Source: Paraphysoderma sedebokerense (Eukaryota; Blastocladiomycota; Physodermatomycetes; Physodermatales; Physodermataceae). Taken from it: a stretch of 64,000 bases of DNA. The stretch spans positions 62,001 through 126,000 of the forward strand of contig JAHLJZ010000048.1 in assembly GCA_025602915.1 (NCBI GenBank), given 5' to 3'. Position 1 is the first letter of the stretch. Each line of letters starts with the position of its first letter. The notes beneath the pieces were generated by a model. It was not told the origin of the DNA. It did no database searches and was given only the letters and a program-made list of their open reading frames with translations. Both the position numbers and the translations under genes were made by a program. Positions 56,277 to 64,000 of this stretch are shown one piece after another.

Positions 56277-58040
56277 TCAAGTGGGTAAATGATGTAAATC
56301 TATGAAAACAACAAAAACGGCCAAAAGGCTGACTAAACTAAGATAGAGTCGCCATCCTGTTACGACGTCTTGGCTGTTATAATTGGGACTATATAATTGA
56401 TCTCTTAAAACATCTACATTGATTCGAAAAATGCTGGTGATATCTTTCATAAATAGCTCTTTCCTAGCGAATATGAGACGATTTAATTGTCGAGACGCAG
56501 TAACCTGAACGAGGACCACTGAAACTGCTAATACTATATTAGTCAATTCCGCCATCTGCCATATAGGTTCTCCATGCGTGAAGAGTGTCTTGTCCAGCAA
56601 TGCTATTGTTCCAATACAGCTTATGGACGAAATTCTGGAGACAAAGTTCAACTTTGAGCGAATAATCTGTGATCGTACTTCTTGAATTGACTTGAGGGAG
56701 AGGGTAAAATCCTCTGCTGAATCACTCGAAAGTTTTGAATATATCCATCGCTTACTTATCAAGGACCATATAATGTCGTCGACAGCACCTGTCGGTGGGA
56801 GGAAGTCTATAGTATTAACGGTTTGTGTTGTGCTTACTCGATGAAATCCATTAAAAAACAAACCTCCGTCTTTTAGAACGACGAAAACAAAGTTGAGACC
56901 CAAATGTGTCAGTAAAAGGCTCACGTCATTTTCCGTGACGAGTGCAACGCAGACAGTTAAATCTTCGATAAATCTCCAATAGTATGAACGATGAAGGAAG
57001 TGATAATCTGAAAACGCGAATACAGAGATTCCCTCCATGATAAAGCTAAATATGCTAGTCCAAAGCCTGAACATTAACTTCCAAAGAATGTGGCTGCTAG
57101 AAGTTTTGACGTCAGAGAGATCGTAGGAAATACATCGACCGAAACCTTTAGTGAATGACACGCATGCCGTTCGGATATATAGTTGGGCAAGAACAACAGG
57201 GATAATCGCACAGATACCATAGGTTAAGGCGTAGTGAAAATTCGGCCTTAAAGAATGTGGCCAATCGCTAAGGTCACACAGCCCAGTCCCTACTTTGTGT
57301 AGAGATCTTACAGATTGAATATGTGATGCGGCTGGTGCCAATGTACACTTTTTGTAGTCATGGTAGTAGCAGTAAAGACAAACAACAATCGAGATGTACG
57401 TTACTGGAATCGACCAAAGAGGAAAATGGAACAGAAACCACATTATTGCTATGAATGCCACAGTAACTCCTACACTATAACCGAAAGGGGAAAATTTTAA
57501 GAAGTTTTGATACCGGATGTCGTCCTTTATGAGTGTTGCGGGTGTTGACAACTGAAACCCAAACCGTAACAATACAGGGAAGATGAGCAGTAGTATAGCG
57601 TATCCTGTTGGTACTTCGTACTTAGTCTAAACGCTCGTCTCTACAACATTACGGAACGAAAACAAACCAAATCGGAACCAATCTGACAAAAATTCAGCGT
57701 CCGCTCCGTAAACGGCGATGTATCCATTAAATATGAAGCAGTAGGCGAGATTAATGAAGATAACTGCAAAGGTACATAGATCTCGCCAGCAAAATTTGTT
57801 CGGGAAGTTGCATCGAAATGGTTCAATCTGGAACAGGACAATAGCTCCTGTTGGTACAGCCTGGAACAAAATAAAGCGTACCAATGCCGGAGTAGTGCCC
57901 GGATAATGATAGTCTACTGTCTTGGAGTACTCTGCGTAATATCTTAGGAAGTATGAAATAAAAGCTCCGACAATGGCAGACAGTATTGCGGCATTGATGC
58001 CGTCGAACCTAAGAAAGTGTCGGATTTGTCGTTCATTCAT
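56277..58040 (-). CDS. polytopic membrane protein of unrecognised family, member A
   Basis: This encodes 541 aa from exons 56277-56788, 56864-57604 and 57668-58040. About ten to twelve hydrophobic segments are visible, for example INAAILSAIVGAFISYFLRY, LVRFILFQAVPTGAIVLFQ, FNGYIAVYG, FHYALTYGICAIIPVVLAQL, LTNIVLAVSVVLVQV and a final GWRLYLSLVSLLAVFVVF. Motifs shared by all three members are AEYSKTVD, EPFRxNFP, RPNFHY, FAFSDYHFLHRSYYWRFIED, DDIIWSLISKRWIYS, EVRSQIIRSKLNFVSRISS and LHHLPT. There is no signal peptide. I cannot assign it to a transporter or receptor family. The 75-base second intron is open in frame and could be retained, adding 25 residues. It is the first of a head-to-tail array of three. 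Confidence 0.85.
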
Positions 58041-58518
58041 TTCTCATCTCTCTCGAGGTCGGATACTGAGCGAAAAGATTTACAATCTTGATCACTTAGC
58101 TATATACGGAATGCTTTCCAGAACTTAGGAGAAGCCAACAAGATTCTTCGTTTTGGTATGTACCCTGCGAACTGCAAAGACGTTCTTTTGATCCAGATGC
58201 AATGATCACGTAGTGCATCTCGTAGAACAGCATCCAGACTACAGGCCGAGGCGAAACGAATTTGAAAGATCCAGACGCATGAATTCTGATGCCGCCTCAT
58301 GATTCTTGAGAAGTTCTCATGGATCGTTACTGTAGCCATAATTTTATTGTATGAGAGGATAGTTATTCTCTAAATTGAAGCTGCATGTGTGACGACCAGG
58401 TTCCAATTTGAGTTCTGCATTCTGAAAGCGCGATAATACAGTACGGATTTTGATATTTTGATAGTGTTTTTGATTGACTAGTTATGGTCACAACAAATCA
58501 TAGTACCCCAATTCAATT
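58041..58518. other. spacer between membrane-protein members A and B
   Basis: This spacer contains a 79-codon minus-strand ATG frame at 58100-58339 (start MATVTIHENFSRIMRRHQ) with no match to the array proteins. It may be a chance frame or an upstream reading frame of member A. Confidence 0.5.
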
Positions 58519-60266
58519 TTATGTAGGTAGATTGTGCAAATCTCCAAAAACACCGATAATGGCCAAGACACTAATCAGAGTAAGATAAGTTTTCCATCCT
58601 TTTAAAATTTTCGGGTCATCGTAATTGATGCTTTCGATATCTTTCTGTAAATCTACTGACTTATTCGAACAACAATTAGCAAATTCTTGAACCTTTAACT
58701 TCTTCCTTGCAAACATATACTTGTTGAGCTGTCGGGAAAGGGCAACTTGTATAATTACTGTTGCAAGAGCTACCACTATATTGGTACAGTTGGACATATG
58801 CCATATCGACTGACCATGCGTGAAAGCGGCATTGTCAAGCAATGCTATTGTACCGATTACGGTGATGGAGGAAATTCGAGAAACGTAGTTAAGATTAGAT
58901 CGTATGATTTGCGACCGCACTTCATGAATCAATTTTCGCAGACGTATATTTGAATCAGACGATAAGGCGTGAGATTTTGAATATAACCATTTTCGGTTGA
59001 CCGCGGACCATATGAGATCATCGACGAAACCTATAAAAGAAGTTAGGAACTTATCTATCAAGCAATTTTTCATGAAACAAGTAATCCAAACCAGCATCTT
59101 TAAGGACGATGAAGAAGGCATTGACAATTAAGAGAACGATTAAGACAGTGAGATTGCGTTCTGTTACTAGGCCGATGCATGCCATCAAGTCTTCAAAAAA
59201 TCTCCATAGATAGGAGCGATGTAGAAAATTATTGTCGCTGAACGCAAACACACTGTACAGTTCCATTATAAAACTGATAATACCTGTCCAAAGTCGAAAT
59301 AGTAATTTCCACATAAATTGACGAGGAGACGACCTTTGATCTTCACCCATGCTCGCAAGATAGTACAACAAACATTTTTCGTGGGATTCCGTTGAAAATG
59401 CGCAGGTAACATTGACATACAATTGAGCAAGGACGATAAAGGTGATGCCACACGCCCCATAGGCCAAACCGTAATGGAAGTTGGGTTTTAGAGGGTGTGC
59501 TGATGAGGTGGTGTCCGCCGTATTTAAATCATGTATCGAGAAAAGATCAAGCATGGATGAATTCGAAGTAGTCTTTGTATAATCACGAAAGTAGAGTGCC
59601 ATGCAAATACCAATTGAAATATAAACTATCGGAACTCCCCAAGTCGGAAATTTGAGGAGATAGAATATGATGGTGGTGACAAAACCGCCACGCCGAAAAC
59701 ATATCCAAAAGGTGTAGACTTTAAAAAGTTCTGAAAACGAGTACTAGCTGCCCTGTGAGCAATATTAGGATGATACTTCAGGCGGTAGCGTAAAATTACT
59801 GGATAAACGAGGAGTAATATTCCATATCCTAGAAAAATTGTTACTTCCTTAAAGGCTGCCGAAATAAAAATGAAGTATCAAAGTGAATTTGCAATCAATA
59901 CGTACCCACTCGGAACCAATTGGTTAAATATTTTGTGTTTTCGCCATGTATTACGATGTACGTATTGAAAGTCAGGCAGTAAAGAACACTGCAAACGACT
60001 ACGGCAATGGTGTAGGGATCTTTGAAGTGAAATATTTTTGGGAAATTTACCCTAAACGGTTCCAATTGAAATATAGTTATGGCTATCGTGAATGTACTCT
60101 GAAAAACTAAATGACGGACAATTAATGCAGTCTGAGATGGTGAAATGATTTCATGCTCAACTGTTTTCGAGTACTCTGCATGATAACGGAGGAAAAAAGA
60201 GAAAAATCCACCAAGGAAGATAGAGAGGAAAACTGCGTTGATACTGTCGAGCTTGAAAAGCAGCAT
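58519..60266 (-). CDS. polytopic membrane protein of the same family, member B (frameshifted)
   Basis: The exons correspond to those of A and C: 58519-59030 (512 bases in all three members), 59092-59828 and 59906-60266. Shared motifs are AEYSKTVE, EPFRVNFPKIF, FGYVFGV, KPNFHYGLAYG, FAFSDNNFLHRSY, DDLIWSAVNRKWLYS, HEVRSQIIRSNLNYVSRISS and LHNLPT. The middle exon is 737 bases where A has 741 and C has 747, so it is one base off phase. The break lies near 59660-59700, between FGYVFGVAVL and IIFYLLKFPTWGVP. Apart from that single shift the gene is intact, so it is either a young pseudogene, a sequencing error, or a programmed event. The function is unknown. Confidence 0.75.
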
Positions 60267-61036
60267 TGGATCTCCCGCATAACTCTTATATCTCTAATTC
60301 AATATGTAGGGATCACATAAATGATGCGAGTACTGCATTAGGTTGGGTGTGTGCTCTAGAAGGTTAATACTGTGTGAGAGGACATAAGATTTCGTGACTT
60401 TTTACCAATTATCGCGAAGCCGTTGTGTTCTAGACTTTGGACATTTTGACAAAAAAAATTCTCGACTTGATGATAATGCTACAAAATCAACAAGTGCAGT
60501 TTAATGCGGCTTTGACTTTTACATTCTTGATGATGTTGTGCTTAATGGTCTACAAAAAATCTAGCACAACTGGCTGGTACATCTTTTTCGGTTATTACTG
60601 TTTCTTATTTTAAACTCATCGTACAAATTGACTATGTTTAGCACTTATAGCACCAAGAATATAAAATTGAGATTATACATGTCTGAAATATGAATTGGAT
60701 TTTGTAAAGTGGATTGACGTTCTGAAGGAATTTACTGACGACATGTACCGTTCGATGGAAAAAGAATGAATCCAATGTCAACATATAACGGTTTAAATTG
60801 ACGAACAGGTTCAATAAATGTATAATACTTAGTTTGGATTGTATACATTATGGTAGCATAGATTTTGAATTGTAAACAAATATATCATGAAGGGATCAAA
60901 TGTCAATATCCATTGGTTAAAAAGCGAGAAATGCGTAGAATTTTATACATGGATGACAGATATCATATGTTATATATACAGTACCGCTAAAATTTTGGAT
61001 AAATACCCCCCAAGTGATAGGAAAAATAGAAAATGC
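60267..61036. other. spacer between membrane-protein members B and C
   Basis: This is 770 bases of AT-rich sequence with no supported gene. Confidence 0.6.
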
Positions 61037-62813
61037 TTAAAGAGGTAAGTTATGTAAATCAGATAACACACCGAAGCATGCCAAGATACTCATGGCAGTG
61101 AGATACAACCGCCAGCCGTTCAACACTTCAGCGTCGCCATAATTAATGCTATCAATTTCATATTGATGATCTCCTATCTCACTTGAAGAATTATTGATAA
61201 TATCTCGCAGTCTCGCTTTTTTCTTTTCGAACACGAGAAAATTGAGTTGACGAGAAGCAGCAATTTGAATGACGACAACCGGAACAGCCAATAATATATT
61301 ACTGAACTCTGACATGTGAAATATTGCCTCTCCATTGTTAAGATAAGCGTTATCAAGTAAAGCTATTGTTCCGATAAAGATAATAGAAGATATGCGGGAA
61401 ACAAAACTCAATTTTGATCTTATTACTTGCGACCGTACTTCGTGTATTAGCATTGGCAAACGTGTGGATACGTCGGAGGCTAATGAGTGAGATGTTGAGT
61501 ATATCCATTTTCTGTTGATGAGGGACCATATTATATCATCGATGAATCCTATTTTTTCCGGGAATTTAAGTTAGGCCGATTGCCTGATCGTAAAATAGTC
61601 TATTTGGATACACTCACCTGCATCCTTGAACATGACGAAGAAGAAGTTAAAAACTAATAGAAGTATCAATATTGTGCGATTGCGTTCAGTTACGACGCCT
61701 ACAGAAACTGTCAAATCTTCTGTGTACCTCCAAAAATACGAGCGATGTAGAAAATGGCTGTCACTGAAGGCGAATACACTGTACAGCTCCATGATATAAC
61801 TGATGATGCTTGTCCATATTCGAAATACTAATTTCCAAACTAACTGACTAGGAGACGACCGTTGATCCTCTCCGACGCTGGTGACGTAATAAGCCAAGCA
61901 GCTCTCCCAGGATTGGCTAGAGAATGTACATGTTGAACTCACATACAGCTGCGAGAGGATGACACTGATAATTCCACATATACCATATGCCAGACCATAA
62001 TGAAAATTGGGCTTCAAGGGATGTACATGTACTGATACTTTAGTATCTTTCGTCGTTTCCATTTTTTGCGAAGAGTATAGAAACAATGTCGACGCGCTGG
62101 TAATCGTCTTGATATAGTCACGATAGTAGCAGTACATGCAAGTAGCAATCAACACGTACGTCATCGGGACGCTCCAAAAGGGAAAGTCGAATAGGTACAA
62201 AGCGAGGCTAGCAGAAAGAGTAGTGATGCCAAATACGTATCCGAAAGGTGTTGCTCTCATGAAATTTCGAAACTGGACATTATTTTGTCTAAGAGTTGGG
62301 TCAGGGTAGAACTTCAGTCGGTAGCGCATCAGTAAGGGGTACGTAATGAGAAGGATCCCGCAGCCTAGTGTTAGGATTCCATTAGCGTCATTACAATAGC
62401 CAATCTGTAAATTATTGACATGACAATCAGCACCTACCCAATCGATACCAATTTGTTAAAACATCAGTATTTTCATTATGCAAAATCATGTAGAGATTGA
62501 ATGACAGGTTATAAAGTAAGCTGAAGACTATTATACCGATTACGTAGGGATCTTTAAAATGAAATATGTGCGGAAAGTTTCTTCTAAAGGGTTCCATTTG
62601 GAACAGGTTGAGTCCTACCATCGGTAAACCCTGAAAAACTAGGCATCGAACGACTAATGGATATGAGCCTGCTGGGAGAGTTTCTTTATCTAATGCTTTT
62701 GAGAACTCGGCCAGATAACGGAGGCAGTACGATAAGCTAGCACCGAGGAACATGGAAATTATAGCAACGTTTATGCTGTCAAACCGCAGACGCTGAATTC
62801 GTTGTTCCAGCAT
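61037..62813 (-). CDS. polytopic membrane protein of the same family, member C
   Basis: This encodes 544 aa from exons 61037-61548, 61618-62364 and 62438-62813, all in phase. Intron positions and the 512-base last exon match members A and B. Motifs are AEFSKALD, MEPFRRNFPHIFHFKDPY, FGYVFGI, KPNFHYGLAYG, FAFSDSHFLHRSYFWRY, DDIIWSLINRKWIYS, HEVRSQVIRSKLSFVSRISS and SDLHNLPL. There are ten or more hydrophobic segments and no signal peptide. The predicted loop around WSLINRKWIYS to EVRSQ is charged and strongly conserved, so it is a likely functional site. A TATATATA lies within 25 bases of the ATG. The family is not recognised; a transporter or sensory-receptor role is possible but unproven. Confidence 0.85.
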
Positions 62814-63966
62814 CCTTCAATTATATATACCTAAGCATAAAGTTTTCAGATTGTACGGGATTGTCAACTTTGAAACCGGATTGAATACCTGACTTCAAGA
62901 TTGAGCTTTTGTATGGGATGAAAGAAAAATTTTGTAGTGCATTGTTGTCAGGAATCTCGCACGATATGATGGTCAACTTATCGTAGATTCCTCAATCTTT
63001 TGTGATTCACGTGTCGATTGGAGAATAGTCTGGTGACTGGTCACGTCGGCCAGAATGGAACTAATTTCGTGGTTGTATGGATGGGCCCGTGGATGTATTC
63101 TGCAAATTGCGGAAATATCGTGCAACATCTCGAGAAGAGTCGAGATACCCAATGCAGCGAGCAATGATATCGACATCCTGGAGATAGTGAATTGTAGAAG
63201 AATGCAGATTCGCGATTTTACATTCCCCGTCAATTCCATTCTCTTTCAGAACAAGTCAACAAAGTCAACGCAACCGCTCTCAAAATACAGGAAATAATAC
63301 ATAACTTATTTGGGTATATCGAACTAAGTTTGTCTTTCGGGGGAATTCATTATCTTCTATTAATATTAGATAGCACAATTGTGTGCGAACGTATGTAAGA
63401 AAAACAAAGATTCAGTATGCAGATTATGGCTGGTGACTTGAGATGGCAATCTGCAGGCCGGTTATAATCAGTGTTGCATGTCGAAAGATAACGCTGCGGG
63501 AAAAGCAATCGAGGTCTATTGTCAATCCATTCAATTTCACTGTTGTAAGGAGCCAATAGAATTCGAAAATTCTTAAAACTTTTAGCATTGTAAACCTATT
63601 GTCAGGTCGTCGAACTAGTTTCAATACCCTTGCCCCTCGGTTTGTCGATCTTACAGACTTATCGATCAATAGTATGTCCCATAACTGTTATATTCACACA
63701 GTTACAACGACAATATTACGTTATTATGAAGCATTGTTCCTGAAAATATATTTAAGCATTGAACTGTAAACGCCTGGATTGTAAATGCATGCTCACCACA
63801 CCAACTAAGGTGGCTTGCTGCATTATGTGTGTTGCGAGCTTGTATTCCGCGTTTATTTTTAGGAATGCAAGGAATGGATAAAAGGGCAATATCGTACAGC
63901 AACTTCTTCAATTCAAGCCTCAAACGCAACTGCATATCAACAACTATAAACTTAATCCTTTAAAAA
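62814..63966. other. end of membrane-protein array and promoter of next secreted-protein gene
   Basis: Two minus-strand frames occur here. One, 62973-63239, contains SRMSISLLAALGISTLLEML, which faintly resembles the SRISSIS segment of the array proteins. The other runs down from an ATG at 63588. Neither can be built into a gene. The promoter block of the next gene lies at 63851-63884. Confidence 0.45.
63851..63884 (+). promoter_or_regulatory. TATA-containing promoter block shared with 55152-55188
   Basis: It has GTTTATTTTTAG, GAATGC, GGAATGG and ATAAAAG in the same order and nearly the same spacing as the block before the secreted protein at 55284, about 85-115 bases before the ATG. Confidence 0.6.
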
Positions 63967-64000
63967 ATGTTTGCTCGATCTATCGTCACTCTTGCTCTCG
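63967..64000 (+). CDS. start of a second small secreted protein (3' partial)
   Basis: The window ends 11 codons into a frame that begins MFARSIVTLAL, matching the signal peptide MLAKTIATLTF of the protein at 55284. The promoters are also alike. It is therefore most likely a paralogue; the rest lies outside the window. Confidence 0.6.
   Translation, partial: MFARSIVTLAL

Overview
The window looks like nuclear DNA of a fungus. It has intron-rich genes with mostly 45-90 base GT-AG introns, often with a CTAAC branch site, and encodes fungal/animal-type proteins such as Tra1/TRRAP, ribosomal protein eL19, dymeclin, a GRAB-domain golgin and a Pmp24-type peroxisomal protein. The dense introns and the mixture of animal-like families (Sac2/INPP5F, dymeclin, PXMP4) with a secreted subtilase cluster suggest an early-diverging fungus rather than a yeast; that is inference. 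I saw no transposon, viral copy, rRNA or CRISPR array, and no tRNA gene I could support.

Layout. 1-10135 (+): the 3' part of a TRA1/TRRAP gene, cut by the window edge. 11193-12433 (+): RPL19, whose start codon is split by a 474-base intron. 12992-16986 (+): a 19-exon SAC-domain phosphoinositide phosphatase with an hSac2 domain. 17814-21067 and 27211-30466 (+): two complete ten-exon secreted subtilases. Between them lie a TPR-SET methyltransferase-like gene (21352-23165, +), an intronless conserved gene of unknown function (23348-24940, -) and an intact 250-codon reading frame holding only a subtilase C-terminal domain (25203-26022, +). 30905-37914 (-): a 25-exon ABCC transporter with 11- and 14-base microexons. 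39142-40227 (-): a PXMP4-like peroxisomal membrane protein. 41133-42603 (+): a single-finger C2H2 protein. 42841-44548 (-) and 45125-49267 (+): a divergent pair, a Zta1-like quinone oxidoreductase and a GRAB golgin. 49720-53901 (-): dymeclin. 55284-55685 (+): a small secreted protein with an internal repeat; a paralogue starts at 63967 and runs off the window. Between these two lies a tandem array of three polytopic membrane proteins (56277-62813, -) of a family I do not recognise.

Exon models were built by hand from splice-site phase. All models of recognised genes close in frame, except where a break or an ambiguity is stated. Several genes act in endomembranes (Sac2-like phosphatase, golgin, dymeclin) but nothing in the sequence shows that they work as a unit. 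The parts most worth following are the membrane-protein array flanked by paralogous secreted proteins with matching promoters, the local sequence homogenisation between the two subtilases, and the ABCC microexons.
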